Assembly (NCBI GenBank): GCA_041686375.1
Contig: JAWLEB010000013.1
Span: forward strand, 1-64,000
DNA: 64,000 nucleotides
DNA from: JAGXLC01 sp041686375
GTDB lineage: Bacteria > Bacteroidota > Bacteroidia > Bacteroidales > UBA12077
Direction: 5' to 3'
A program made the translations under genes and the position numbers. Numbering within the stretch: the first letter of the stretch is position 1; every line of letters starts with the position of its first letter. The notes beneath the pieces are model-generated. The model searched no databases. It had not been told where the DNA came from and saw only the letters and a list, made by a program, of their open reading frames with translations. Shown piece after piece: positions 53,052 to 62,764 of the stretch.

Positions 53052-54788
53052 ATGAACAAAATATCTTACATCTTCCTTTTTATATTTATCGTGTCACCTG
53101 TATTGCTTTCTTCTCAAACAAAGCATTCTCCAGAAAGTTCTATTCACTCACCGGTTGATATTCCCATTTTTTTATCCGGTAACTTTGGAGAGTTACGTTC
53201 AGGTCATCTTCATTCGGGTATTGATATTAAAACCCAGGGAAGATCAGGGCACAAATTACATTCGATATATGATGGATATGTCTCCAGAATTAAGATAACA
53301 GAAAATGGATACGGAAAAGCTTTATATATTCATCACCCGGATTTGAATATAACCTCAGTTTATGGTCATATGCAATCTTTTACTGAAGAAATTGAGCAAT
53401 ACGTATTAGATAATCAATATCAAAAAAAATCATATGAAATAGAGCTCTTCCCTGAAAAAAACCAATTTAAAACTGAGAAAGGTGAATTTATTGGCTTTTC
53501 AGGAAACAGTGGTAGCTCCAAAGGCCCTCACCTTCATTTTGAAATCAGATCGTTGGATAATCAGCAGCCGGTTAATCCCTTATTTTATGATATAAAAGTC
53601 AAGGACAACATTCCACCGAAAATTTTTCAGGTAGCCTTATATCCTAAGGGAAAATACAGCTCTGTCAACAACTCGAATGATAAAGTCATCCTTAATACCC
53701 GCAAAGCATCGGGCAATAAATATGTTCTTGAACAGAACGACACACTCAACCTTCACGGGCATATAGGTTTTGGGTTAAAAGCCCATGATTTCATGAATGG
53801 AAGCAACAACTGGTACGGAATTTATGAAGTTAAACTATTAGTAAACGGAGAAAATATATATAAACATCAAATTGATGAATTTGCATTTCACAATACTCGC
53901 TATATCAACGCTATAATTGATTATGAAGAAAAAACCAAAAACAATAATACCATTCAAAAATTAAGGCTTCTTCCTAATAATCAGTTAAATATATACAAAC
54001 ATGTTAAAAATAAAGGTTTATATAATTTTACAAAAGACACTACGAAAGACATTACTTTTATAGTCTCCGATGAACAAGGCAATAGCTCCTCTTTATCTTT
54101 TGAAGTAAAAACTTCCTCCCGGCCTGCTGTCTTGGACACAACAACTAAAACTCATGACGCAATTTTTCCTTATAATCAAAGCAATACTTTCTCCAGAAAG
54201 GAGGTCAAGCTAAATATTCCGAAATTGGCCTTTTATGACACCGTTTTTTTCCAGTATAACAAAATCGAATCTGACAACAATATATTTTATTCTTCGATAC
54301 ATCAGGTACACAATCCTTACACACCAGTGCATAAATATTTTGATCTTTCTGTAAAGGTCCATAATCTCAAGTCATCATTGAAAGACAAAATCTTTATTGC
54401 TAAAATTAAAGAAGATAACAAATATGATTATATAGGAGGCAATTTCAGAAATGGGTTCATAACTGCAAGGGTTCGGGAATTTGGTGATTTTGCAGTATTG
54501 GCAGATACTTTAAGCCCGATAATAGAGCCTTTAACTAATATGAATAAAATAAGCAAAACACAAAGAATTGCTTTTCGAATAAAAGATGATCTTTCCGGGA
54601 TTAAAAACTACAACGGATACATTGATGGTCAGTGGGTATTGTTTGAATATGACCCAAAAAATGACCTTTTATTTCATGATTTAAGCAATAGTCCTGTAAA
54701 ATTTAATAACAAGCATGAATTGGAGCTTTATGTAAGCGATAATAAGAATAATATTGCCACATATTATAGTGAAATCAAAATCCATTAA
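53052..54788 (+). CDS. M23-family (LytM) metallopeptidase, exported
   Basis: A 578-residue protein with a signal peptide (MNKISYIFLFIFIVSPVLLSS-QTK). The LytM/M23 domain carries HSGIDIKTQGRSG (first His and Asp), VYGHM and the HLHF motif in SKGPHLHFEIRS. These match the zinc ligands of cell-wall endopeptidases that cleave peptide cross-bridges in peptidoglycan. The C-terminal 350 residues contain several beta-sandwich-like segments, unusual for a short LytM enzyme but common in this Bacteroidota group. The M28 peptidase begins 15 bases after its stop, so the two form an operon. Confidence 0.9.
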   Translation: MNKISYIFLFIFIVSPVLLSSQTKHSPESSIHSPVDIPIFLSGNFGELRSGHLHSGIDIKTQGRSGHKLHSIYDGYVSRIKITENGYGKALYIHHPDLNITSVYGHMQSFTEEIEQYVLDNQYQKKSYEIELFPEKNQFKTEKGEFIGFSGNSGSSKGPHLHFEIRSLDNQQPVNPLFYDIKVKDNIPPKIFQVALYPKGKYSSVNNSNDKVILNTRKASGNKYVLEQNDTLNLHGHIGFGLKAHDFMNGSNNWYGIYEVKLLVNGENIYKHQIDEFAFHNTRYINAIIDYEEKTKNNNTIQKLRLLPNNQLNIYKHVKNKGLYNFTKDTTKDITFIVSDEQGNSSSLSFEVKTSSRPAVLDTTTKTHDAIFPYNQSNTFSRKEVKLNIPKLAFYDTVFFQYNKIESDNNIFYSSIHQVHNPYTPVHKYFDLSVKVHNLKSSLKDKIFIAKIKEDNKYDYIGGNFRNGFITARVREFGDFAVLADTLSPIIEPLTNMNKISKTQRIAFRIKDDLSGIKNYNGYIDGQWVLFEYDPKNDLLFHDLSNSPVKFNNKHELELYVSDNKNNIATYYSEIKIH

Positions 54789-54803
54789 AAATCCCTGTAC
54801 AAT

Positions 54804-56579
54804 ATGAGAAAAGCACTTTATATTAAGCTATTTGCCATTCTTACAATTGCCGTAACCCATTCATTCGGTCAAAATCCAGCGGTAACCATATCCGAACTGG
54901 AAGAACATATTGAATTTCTGGCATCAGAAGAACTCTCAGGGAGGTTTCCCGGAACAGAAGGCGACAAGAAGGCGGCTGACTATATACGCGCGCAGTTTAA
55001 ACAAGCGAACCTGGATTTAGCAGAAGGAAAGGGTTTCCAAAAATTTACAGTGGTTACGGGAAACCTGGTGGAAAAAAGTAATACGATTAAACTCGATGAT
55101 TACGAAGGACAGCAATATAAAGATTTTGTTCCTTTCCCTTTTTCCGGAAGCGACACCATCAATAATAAGCCCGTGGTTTTCGCAGGTTATGGCTTTGATA
55201 TTGAAAATGAGCATATTACATGGAACGATTATGAAAATCTGGATGTTAAAGATAGCTGGGTAATAATATTACGGGGTTATCCTAATATAGGAGACAAGAA
55301 AAAACATTTAAGGGAACAAAGCAGCGACAAGGCTAAAGCCAGTAAAGCCTTTGATAAAGGCGCATGTGGCGTATTCTTTGTAGCCGGAGATAAAAATTCA
55401 GATAAAAACTCATTCGTCAATCCGGACATAAGAAAAGGAAGCTTAGAAATCCCTGTTGTTCACATTAAAACATCTTTTGCGGATAAAATAATTGAGAATT
55501 CAGGCACCAACATCCAGACCATAAAAACTCAAATAGAAAAAACACAAAATCCGAAAAATTTTAATACCGAGCAAACTTTAAGCAGTCAGATTGCTATCCA
55601 ACCCAAAGAAGTGACTACCCAAAACATTATTGCTGAAATTGATATTAATTCAGATGACTATATTGTTATTGGCGCCCATTATGATCATCTGGGTACAGGA
55701 GGTCTCGGCTCAGGCTCACGCCAGCCAGATACTACAGCTGTTCATTATGGAGCAGACGACAATGCTTCAGGGGTTGCTGCCATGCTGGAAATCGCTGAAA
55801 AGCTCAACCATGAAAAAGAAAGCTTAGAGAGTAATTTTCTCTTTATTGCTTTTGGCGCAGAAGAAAAAGGCTTAATCGGTTCCAAATACTTTGTTAATAA
55901 TCCTGCTATTGAACTGGATAAAGTTAAAGCCATGATCAATATTGATATGATTGGCCGTCTAAATCAGGATGATGAATTACAAATAGGAGGTGTTGGTACA
56001 TCAGAACATTCAGAACAAATACTTGACTCAATCAACCTTTCCTATAATTATCAAACTGGATATTCCCATGAAGGATATGGGCCATCTGACCATTCATCCT
56101 TTTACAGCAAAGAAATCCCGGTATTTTTCTTTTCAACAGGTCCTCACTTTGATTATCACACCCCTGCCGATGATACTGATAAAATCAATTATTCAGGAAT
56201 ACAAAAAATCAGCGAATATATCTACGACCTTATCAAGCATCTCAATATGCAATCCATTGCTTTGTCGTTTCAGGAGACAGGAGCCAAAGACGAGGAGAAA
56301 GAAGTTACAAACAAGAAAAAGCTTAAAGTAACACTAGGTATTATGCCTGATTTTGCTGGAGTCGTAGACAAAGGCTTAAGAGCAGACATTGTAATTAATG
56401 GAAAACCGGCAGATAAGGCAGGGATGGAAAATGGTGATATTATAACGGCTATTAATGGTCATGAGATAAAGGACATCTATGACTACATGGAAAAATTATC
56501 TGATTTAGAGCCTGGACAGACTATAAATGTAGAAATACAGCGTGACGGGGAAAAAAAAGTTTTCCTGGTTCAGCTTTAA
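54804..56579 (+). CDS. M28-family metallopeptidase with PA and PDZ domains, exported
   Basis: A 591-residue protein with a signal peptide (cleaved near THSFG-QNPA). The M28 core has GAHYDHLG, ADDNASGVAAM, AFGAEEKGLIGS and a later zinc His in FSTGPHFDYHTP. A protease-associated domain is inserted before the core (about residues 100-240), and a PDZ domain ends the protein (GVVDKGLRADIVINGKPADKAGM). M28 enzymes are aminopeptidases with two zinc ions. It follows the M23 gene and probably shares its transcript. Confidence 0.92.
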   Translation: MRKALYIKLFAILTIAVTHSFGQNPAVTISELEEHIEFLASEELSGRFPGTEGDKKAADYIRAQFKQANLDLAEGKGFQKFTVVTGNLVEKSNTIKLDDYEGQQYKDFVPFPFSGSDTINNKPVVFAGYGFDIENEHITWNDYENLDVKDSWVIILRGYPNIGDKKKHLREQSSDKAKASKAFDKGACGVFFVAGDKNSDKNSFVNPDIRKGSLEIPVVHIKTSFADKIIENSGTNIQTIKTQIEKTQNPKNFNTEQTLSSQIAIQPKEVTTQNIIAEIDINSDDYIVIGAHYDHLGTGGLGSGSRQPDTTAVHYGADDNASGVAAMLEIAEKLNHEKESLESNFLFIAFGAEEKGLIGSKYFVNNPAIELDKVKAMINIDMIGRLNQDDELQIGGVGTSEHSEQILDSINLSYNYQTGYSHEGYGPSDHSSFYSKEIPVFFFSTGPHFDYHTPADDTDKINYSGIQKISEYIYDLIKHLNMQSIALSFQETGAKDEEKEVTNKKKLKVTLGIMPDFAGVVDKGLRADIVINGKPADKAGMENGDIITAINGHEIKDIYDYMEKLSDLEPGQTINVEIQRDGEKKVFLVQL

Positions 56580-56689
56580 ACCGGTAATATTTATAGTTTA
56601 TGAAACGTCCATAATATGTTCTCTGCCTTTGGCATGCATACTGCCCCGGGCGGAAAACACGTGACAATAACTAATAAAAAAATCATCAA

Positions 56690-57508
56690 ATGAAAAAAGT
56701 AGGATTGTGGATATTGGCTATTATCCTGACCCTTACAGCAGCCATCTACCAAAGAAAGACAGGCCCAACATACCCTAAAGATACAGATATAGAGATCAAT
56801 AACAAAAAATACTCTGTAACTTTGCCCAGAAGTCATGTAAGTACAGAAGATTGCGAGATAAGTCTTGATGTACCACCCCCGGTAACAGGCAGAATATATT
56901 ACAAACGCTATCCAACGAATAAGGAATGGCAAAGAGAAGAATTAGAAACAGAAGACAACCAATTAAAAGGTTATTTGCCTGCACAGCCTCCGGCAGGCAA
57001 ATTAGAATATTACCTGGAATTAAAACATAATCAAACAATCATACACATAGCTCAAAACGAACCGGTCATCATTCGTTTTAAAGGAGAAGTTCCGGATGCT
57101 ATCCTGGTTCCTCATGTCATTTTTATGTTTCTCGCTATGATGTTTTCAACACTGGCCGGATTATTTGCTCTTGGTAAATTTTCGGATTATAAGCTTTATG
57201 GATATATCACGATAGGCCTGCTGATTATTGGAGGTTTTGTTTTTGGCCCCATCATGCAATACTTTGCGTTTGGAGATTTCTGGACCGGAATACCTTTTGG
57301 CTGGGATTTAACAGACAATAAAACACTGATTGCTTTTGTCGGTTGGCTAACTGCTATACTGTCTAACCAGAAAAAAAATAAACCCAAATATTATATTTTT
57401 GCAGCGTTGCTGCTATTACTCATTTTTTCCATACCACACAGCCTTATGGGTTCGGAGTTAAATTATGAAACCGGGGAAATAAAAACAGGAATGATTTTAG
57501 GCTTTTAA
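56690..57508 (+). CDS. Multi-pass membrane protein with a large extracytoplasmic domain, function unknown
   Basis: A 272-residue protein that I cannot assign. An N-terminal hydrophobic segment (5-20) leads to an extracytoplasmic region (about 25-135) whose beta-sandwich-like pattern includes PPPVTGRIYYKRYPTNKEWQ and PAQPPAGKLEYYLELKHNQ. It is followed by four or five membrane helices (about 145-260). The C-terminal half ends ELNYETGEIKTGMILGF. It begins 110 bases after the M28 gene. There is no recognisable metal site or enzyme motif; the beta region may bind a carbohydrate or peptide. Confidence 0.75.
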   Translation: MKKVGLWILAIILTLTAAIYQRKTGPTYPKDTDIEINNKKYSVTLPRSHVSTEDCEISLDVPPPVTGRIYYKRYPTNKEWQREELETEDNQLKGYLPAQPPAGKLEYYLELKHNQTIIHIAQNEPVIIRFKGEVPDAILVPHVIFMFLAMMFSTLAGLFALGKFSDYKLYGYITIGLLIIGGFVFGPIMQYFAFGDFWTGIPFGWDLTDNKTLIAFVGWLTAILSNQKKNKPKYYIFAALLLLLIFSIPHSLMGSELNYETGEIKTGMILGF

Positions 57509-57616
57509 ATGGTTTTATCATAAAAATTTTGTTTGGAGGAGGCAGTCTAATTTTGTTTAAAGTTGCCGGGGTGAAAATCCATTTAATAACTTTTTGATAA
57601 AATCTCCTTCGATAAA

Positions 57617-57656
57617 AAAATGGAGGCTCTCTTTTTACGAAAGACAGCCTCCATTT
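57617..57656. terminator. Bidirectional terminator
   Basis: AAAATGGAGGCT pairs perfectly with AGCCTCCATTTT across a 16-base loop, with A and T runs on both sides. It ends the unknown membrane-protein gene on the plus strand and the small lipoprotein gene on the minus strand. Confidence 0.85.
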
Positions 57657-57679
57657 TCTCTTTCAAAAATACCTTAGAA

Positions 57680-57892
57680 CTATTCTTCATCCATATCCAA
57701 CTCATCCTCTTTCTTTGCGGTATCTTCCATCTTCTCTTCTACTTCTTCCATCCTTTTTTCTCCTTCCTTCTGGATTTCTTCAAATTCTTCTTCAACGTCT
57801 TTTTTTTCTTTTTTCGGAGCGTCTTGGCAGGAATATAAGCCAATAAAACCAATAACTGCCAAACTCATTAAGAATAGTCTGATTTTCTTCAT
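57680..57892 (-). CDS. Small acidic lipoprotein
   Basis: A 70-residue protein with a signal peptide and lipobox LYSC (lipidated Cys at residue 22). The mature part is almost only Glu, Lys and Asp and should be a short helix or coiled coil. Such small charged lipoproteins occur widely in Bacteroidota without a known role. It has a terminator directly downstream, which supports it as a real gene. Confidence 0.7.
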   Translation of the reverse strand: MKKIRLFLMSLAVIGFIGLYSCQDAPKKEKKDVEEEFEEIQKEGEKRMEEVEEKMEDTAKKEDELDMDEE

Positions 57893-58012
57893 ATCAAAAA
57901 AATTTTACGGTTTAGGTACTGTTAGCAATTATATTATTCGATTTAAGTTAGGAACGAACTTTTAACTAATTTATTACAACTAAATTTACAAATAAAAGAA
58001 TATTAAGGCTTC

Positions 58013-60139
58013 TTAAAATCCTATTTTTTTGATTATGCCTCCTTTCACCCATCTTCCTGGTATAATGATATTTCCAAGGGAATAATAATCCGTATCAAGA
58101 ATATTATTAATATGAATAAACAACGTCCAGGCATCCTTACTCCATTGTACCTTTCCATTAAATAACCAATAAGGTTGATAGCTTTGATCACCATTATACG
58201 CATTTATACTTTTGTCATAATACCGGAAATCGCCGTTTCGATCCCTAAAACTGCTTTGCAGAGTAAAATACCAATTTCTTCCAAATGAACCACTAAAATC
58301 CATATCAATTTTGTGCTTTAGGTAACTTAAGGAATACTTAGATTCAAAGCCATTAGTTATTTTATTCTGATCAAGGTAGGTATACTTTAGCTGTGCTTTT
58401 GTTAAAACCGGGATGTCAAATCCTTTTTCCAGGGAGAGCTCTATTCCTTTATTTTTCACTTCAGTAAGATTTTCACTTACCCACTTATCCTCACTATCTT
58501 GTTCATCAAGCAATACCCATGCAATAACATCATCAGCACTGGAATAAAAAAATGATAAATACCCCGAATAGCTCTCCCTGAATATTTTTATGCCAGTTTC
58601 GTAACTTGATATTTTTTCTGGTAGTAAATCAGGATTTCCTTCATTAGACGGACCTTCATAAAATAAATCGGTAAAAGTTGGTTGCCGGAGTGATTTGTTA
58701 TAAGAGGCAAAAATACTATAATTGGCAGGAAGTTGATAACTTAAATCTATGCCGGGGTAAAATTTCATTCCATCGTTAAACTCACTGCTGCTGCTCCCTA
58801 AAATTCCTGCAGAAACTGTAAAATCCGACCAATGGTAAACATGTTCAAAATATAAATCTGCATGAGTCCTTGAATATTCTTTATCATAAAATCCATTAGG
58901 ATCTCCTGTGACCTCAGTTATTTCATCCACAGGTTCACCAAGAACATTGCTTAAGAGTGTTTCACCCCTCACTTCCATTCCCAATGCGGTTTTCCCGAAT
59001 GCAGATCTGTAGGAAATATTAACCCCGGTACCATAAACGTCTGTCATATGGTAATTATGTCCGGAGTAGTAATTCCATGGTTCATAAACGCCGGGAGTAT
59101 ATTTAGCTGTGTCCTGAGGTTTCTTTACGAAATATTCTCCTTCCCGTTCATACCATTCTGGCGATTCACGGAACAATTCATAACGATCATTATGTCTTCG
59201 CCAGTAAAGAGAAGGTTCAATCTCAAACTGATTTCCTATGGAGGCTGACAAAGCCGCAAACTTTATATCATTTTCCTCAAACTGATGGGGATATTCAGGT
59301 GTATAAAAACTCTGGGCTCCATATGCTTTATTTTGATACCCGGCTTGCAGATTGATTTCTCCTTCTTCAAAACCATACACCCCATGATAAAAAAAACTAG
59401 CAATACTGAAATCTGTGTTTTCTATATAACCATTTGAAACTCTTTTCGATACAGAAAAAAAATGTCGGAATGAATCATGAGAGAAATTAGTAGTGAGATT
59501 TGTTTCATACAGTCCATATTCACCAACAAGCAAACGTAGGCTTAATTCATTGGTATCAAGCGGCTGGGTTATTATGTTGATGGCGCCTTTAAAAGCATTT
59601 GGACCAAATACTCGTGAACCTGGGCCTTTCAAAATTTCAATTTTCCGGACATCTGATAAATTCACAGGGATATTAAGGGAAAAATGGCCAGTCTGGGGAT
59701 CTGTAATATCAATGCCATTCAGTAAAATAAGGTTCTGGTCAAAACTTCCTCCTCTTATACTTAGGTCCGCTTGTACTCCTAACGGCCCTCTTTCGCGGAC
59801 ATCCATACCGGCTGTATAATCAAGAGTTTCCTGCAGAGACAAAACAGGACTGAGTTCAAGTTCATCCTCAGAAAGTGTATTAACTATCCTTGACAACCGG
59901 GAATATACAACAGGAGCCCGTCTGGCGCTCACAATAACTTCATCCATATCAAGTGTTTTGTATACTTCCACACTGTCTGTTTGTGCATAATTTGGGAAAG
60001 ATATCATAACGAGAGAATAAGTAAAACTTAAGGTGCCAATTTTAATATACTTACCCAAAGTATTAAACACTGAATAACTCTTCCTTTGCCAATGTTTAAA
60101 AAATAATGATGGTTTCAACCGGTAAATTTTGCGTTTCAT
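58013..60139 (-). CDS. TonB-dependent outer-membrane receptor
   Basis: A 708-residue receptor. An N-terminal extension (MKRKIYRLKPSLFFKHWQ, then a long hydrophobic signal to FPNYAQ) is followed by a TonB-box-like region (DMDEVIVSARRAP), a plug domain (about 80-190, with DYTAGMDVRERG, SIRGGSFDQNLILLNGIDI and GPGSRVFGPNAFKGAIN), and a beta-barrel to a C-terminal Phe (GIIKKIGF). It imports a ligand across the outer membrane using TonB energy. No SusD partner or carboxypeptidase-like domain is present, so it is not a classic SusC; a cobalamin or metal-chelate role is possible. No riboswitch fits in the 134-base upstream gap. Confidence 0.92.
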   Translation of the reverse strand: MKRKIYRLKPSLFFKHWQRKSYSVFNTLGKYIKIGTLSFTYSLVMISFPNYAQTDSVEVYKTLDMDEVIVSARRAPVVYSRLSRIVNTLSEDELELSPVLSLQETLDYTAGMDVRERGPLGVQADLSIRGGSFDQNLILLNGIDITDPQTGHFSLNIPVNLSDVRKIEILKGPGSRVFGPNAFKGAINIITQPLDTNELSLRLLVGEYGLYETNLTTNFSHDSFRHFFSVSKRVSNGYIENTDFSIASFFYHGVYGFEEGEINLQAGYQNKAYGAQSFYTPEYPHQFEENDIKFAALSASIGNQFEIEPSLYWRRHNDRYELFRESPEWYEREGEYFVKKPQDTAKYTPGVYEPWNYYSGHNYHMTDVYGTGVNISYRSAFGKTALGMEVRGETLLSNVLGEPVDEITEVTGDPNGFYDKEYSRTHADLYFEHVYHWSDFTVSAGILGSSSSEFNDGMKFYPGIDLSYQLPANYSIFASYNKSLRQPTFTDLFYEGPSNEGNPDLLPEKISSYETGIKIFRESYSGYLSFFYSSADDVIAWVLLDEQDSEDKWVSENLTEVKNKGIELSLEKGFDIPVLTKAQLKYTYLDQNKITNGFESKYSLSYLKHKIDMDFSGSFGRNWYFTLQSSFRDRNGDFRYYDKSINAYNGDQSYQPYWLFNGKVQWSKDAWTLFIHINNILDTDYYSLGNIIIPGRWVKGGIIKKIGF

Positions 60140-60273
60140 AATAAATTAAATATTTAGATTAGAAAATCCGCAAAAATAACGAAACCCAAATTTTTCTGGA
60201 ATGATATATCAAAAAAATACCACTGATGCATCACATCTTATTCACGCTCGTCTTTAAAATAAAAAAGATATAA

Positions 60274-60975
60274 ATGACAAATGAAAGTCACATATTAGCC
60301 AGAAGCACTGAGAATAATATAGAAAAAGCGGATAAAACCTCAAGGAATTTTATAAATTTACAGGTTGCAGCGAAAGAAAATATTCACTCGTCATTTATAA
60401 CAGATATGAATAACTCTGATACGCTTTATAAAAATATACATCAGGATATTATTGACAGATGTAAGAAAGGAGAACAAAAAGCTCAGTTTCAACTATATAA
60501 ACTGTATTATAAGGCAATGTATAATACGAGCTACAGGATTATCAACAATCAAATGGAAGCTGAAGATATCATGCAAGAAGCCTTTTTAAAAGCGTTTGAC
60601 AAAATTCATACATATAGTGGAAAAGTGAGCTTTGGTGCTTGGTTAAAAAGGATTGTCATTAATCATACACTGGACAAGATAAAAAAAAAGAAAATAGACT
60701 TTAGTTCTTTGGAAAATAAGCATTATGAACTGCAAGACGATAGTCCGCCAACTGATATAGAGGAAGAACAAACTTCAGAAAAAGTGGAGGATATCAGGGA
60801 AGCCATAACAGAGCTGCCCGACGGTTTCAGAATAGTGCTTTCATTGTATCTGCTGGAAGGTTATGACCATGAAGAAATAGGAAAAATACTGAATATAACA
60901 AGCTCAACGTCACGGTCACAATACACAAGAGCAAAAAACAAACTTAAAGAACAGCTTGAAAAAAAGAAAAGTTAA
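60274..60975 (+). CDS. ECF-type RNA polymerase sigma factor
   Basis: A 233-residue sigma-70 family factor. Region 2 contains DIMQEAFLKAFDKIHTYSG and region 4 contains LEGYDHEEIGKILNITSSTSRSQYTRAK, the usual helix-turn-helix that reads the -35 element. The first 44 residues are outside the family; ATG at 60406 (MNNSDTLYKN) would give a normal-length factor, so the start is uncertain. The gene begins an operon with a membrane-anchored protein and a secreted adhesin-like protein. Confidence 0.88.
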   Translation: MTNESHILARSTENNIEKADKTSRNFINLQVAAKENIHSSFITDMNNSDTLYKNIHQDIIDRCKKGEQKAQFQLYKLYYKAMYNTSYRIINNQMEAEDIMQEAFLKAFDKIHTYSGKVSFGAWLKRIVINHTLDKIKKKKIDFSSLENKHYELQDDSPPTDIEEEQTSEKVEDIREAITELPDGFRIVLSLYLLEGYDHEEIGKILNITSSTSRSQYTRAKNKLKEQLEKKKS

Positions 60976-60985
60976 AAGGTAAAAA

Positions 60986-61540
60986 ATGAAAAATTTAAAA
61001 GACATAATAAATCGCAACAGAGAAGATTTTGACAACCTCGAACCTGGTGAAGGGCACTTCGAGCGATTTCAGCAAAAACTTAAGGAGCACCAGAAAAAAT
61101 CAAAAAAATTTAACTGGACAGTTCTTCTGAAGGCTGCATCAATAGCAATATTGGTATTCCTGTCGTCTCTCTGGGTATATGATAACGTTTACAAAACACC
61201 ACAGAAAGAAAGTTTTGCAGAGCAAAATATCTCTCCCGAAATCAAAGAAACTCAATTATACTATTCGACATTGGTAAATCACAAATATGAGCAAATTAAA
61301 TCCTTTGATTTTGAAGATAAAAAGCAGAAAAAAATGCTCTTAAGAGAATTACGTGAAATGAATGAAACTTATGAAAATATACAGGAAGATTTACAATCGA
61401 ATCCCAATGACCCGCGGGTATTAAATGCCTTAATCAGGCATTATCAAAGAAAGTTGGAAGTTATGAATCAAATACTGAATCAATTAAAAAACATTAATCA
61501 AAACACGGAGGAGTCAAAACATGAAGCCACTAAAATTTAA
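60986..61540 (+). CDS. Membrane-anchored probable anti-sigma factor
   Basis: A 184-residue protein directly downstream of the ECF sigma gene (ten-base gap). It has a short cytosolic part (1-42) with basic sequence KEHQKKSKKF, one membrane helix (about 45-62) and a helical, coiled-coil periplasmic domain. The layout and position are those of an anti-sigma factor that binds the sigma factor, although the cytosolic part lacks the zinc-binding ZAS motif. The last 20 bases overlap the next gene. Confidence 0.75.
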   Translation: MKNLKDIINRNREDFDNLEPGEGHFERFQQKLKEHQKKSKKFNWTVLLKAASIAILVFLSSLWVYDNVYKTPQKESFAEQNISPEIKETQLYYSTLVNHKYEQIKSFDFEDKKQKKMLLRELREMNETYENIQEDLQSNPNDPRVLNALIRHYQRKLEVMNQILNQLKNINQNTEESKHEATKI

Positions 61541-62612
61541 AAAACTTGCATGGATATTTGCGCTGATTATATTTACAAATGCTGCAATATATGCCGGGAC
61601 AGATGAATATTCCAAAGAAATTAAAAAAGAATATGATGTCGATGAACATACCCTTATAGATATTGAAAATAAATATGGCGATGTCAATATTATTAACTGG
61701 AACAAAGACAAGGTAAGTTTTGAAATACAAATTACTGTTGATCACCGCAATGAAGAAAAAGCCAGAGAATTACTGGAATACATTAATGTGGATCTTAGCC
61801 AAAGTGATAATACAATTAAAGCTGTAACAGAAATCGATAGCAAATTTAACAGATCTGGTGGAATATTCAACTTTTCGTCCAATAACAAAGAGTTTAGTAT
61901 TGATTATACCGTCAAAATGCCAAAAAATTTGAATATAAATTTAGCCAATAAGTATGGAAATGTTCATATAGATGAACTAACCGGGAGGGCTAATATAAAA
62001 GTTAAATATGGTAACCTGAAGGCTAACAAAATCATCAGAGACAACACTAACCCCATGAGTCATGTATCCCTTGGATACTCAGACGGTTCAATTAAAGAAG
62101 TTGAATGGCTTAAATTTGAGATAAAATATTCCGAATTAGAGATGGAAAAAACAAAAGCCCTGATTGGCATAAGCAAATATTCAAAGCTTTATATTGATGA
62201 AAACAGTTCAATCGTTTGTGAGTCAAAATATGACAAGTATGAGGTTGGTCAGCTAAGCAACTTTGTTTGTGAAGCAAAATATACAGACTTTAAGTTTGAT
62301 AAGCTCGATGAACAATTGGATTTGACAACAAAATATGGTGATATTCAGATAAATACAGTAGACAAAAATTTTAAAAAAATCAATATTGATAATGGTTACG
62401 GCCGCATCAAGTTAGGGATAGACAAAGAAGCCTCTTATCATCTGGATGGAAATGCTGATTATGCGGATATAAAATATCCCGGAGGTAATAATATAAACAA
62501 GATAGAAAAAAATACCAATCTGAAAGTATCTGGTATTATTGGTAAAAATAAGGATACAAAGTCAGAAGTAAAAATCGATACCAAATACGGAGATGTAAAT
62601 CTGAATCAATAA
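61521..62612 (+). CDS. Exported adhesin-like protein with KYG repeats (DUF4097-like)
   Basis: A 363-residue exported protein with a signal peptide (MKPLKFKKLAWIFALIIFTNAAIYAG). The body is a repeated beta-strand pattern with the recurring K-Y-G-D/N phrase: NKYGDVNII, NKYGNVHID, VKYGNLKAN, TKYGDIQIN and TKYGDVNLN. Such repeats belong to DUF4097-like beta-helices. It starts 20 bases before the end of the anti-sigma gene, which implies translational coupling. The protein could be the sensor ligand, an envelope structural protein or a target of the sigma pathway. Confidence 0.8.
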   Translation: MKPLKFKKLAWIFALIIFTNAAIYAGTDEYSKEIKKEYDVDEHTLIDIENKYGDVNIINWNKDKVSFEIQITVDHRNEEKARELLEYINVDLSQSDNTIKAVTEIDSKFNRSGGIFNFSSNNKEFSIDYTVKMPKNLNINLANKYGNVHIDELTGRANIKVKYGNLKANKIIRDNTNPMSHVSLGYSDGSIKEVEWLKFEIKYSELEMEKTKALIGISKYSKLYIDENSSIVCESKYDKYEVGQLSNFVCEAKYTDFKFDKLDEQLDLTTKYGDIQINTVDKNFKKINIDNGYGRIKLGIDKEASYHLDGNADYADIKYPGGNNINKIEKNTNLKVSGIIGKNKDTKSEVKIDTKYGDVNLNQ

Positions 62613-62634
62613 CATTCCAGAATACACATTAAAG

Positions 62635-62668
62635 AAAGAGTTGCAAATTCTAGTTTGCAACTCTTTTT
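62635..62668 (+). terminator. Rho-independent terminator of the sigma operon
   Basis: AAAGAGTTGCAAA pairs perfectly with TTTGCAACTCTTT across a six-base loop, with TT after it. It ends the ECF sigma operon. Confidence 0.9.
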
Positions 62669-62764
62669 GGTTTTTATCCTTTCTTATTTATAATCTCGTA
62701 AAATGACCATAATTCAATTCTAAGTGCCAAAGACAAGACTATGGCAAAATTAAGGAATTATAAT

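Noticed and set aside
60140..60273. Possible cobalamin riboswitch upstream of the TonB receptor
   Set aside because: The gap is only 134 bases and shows neither the B12-box sequence nor a suitable fold.
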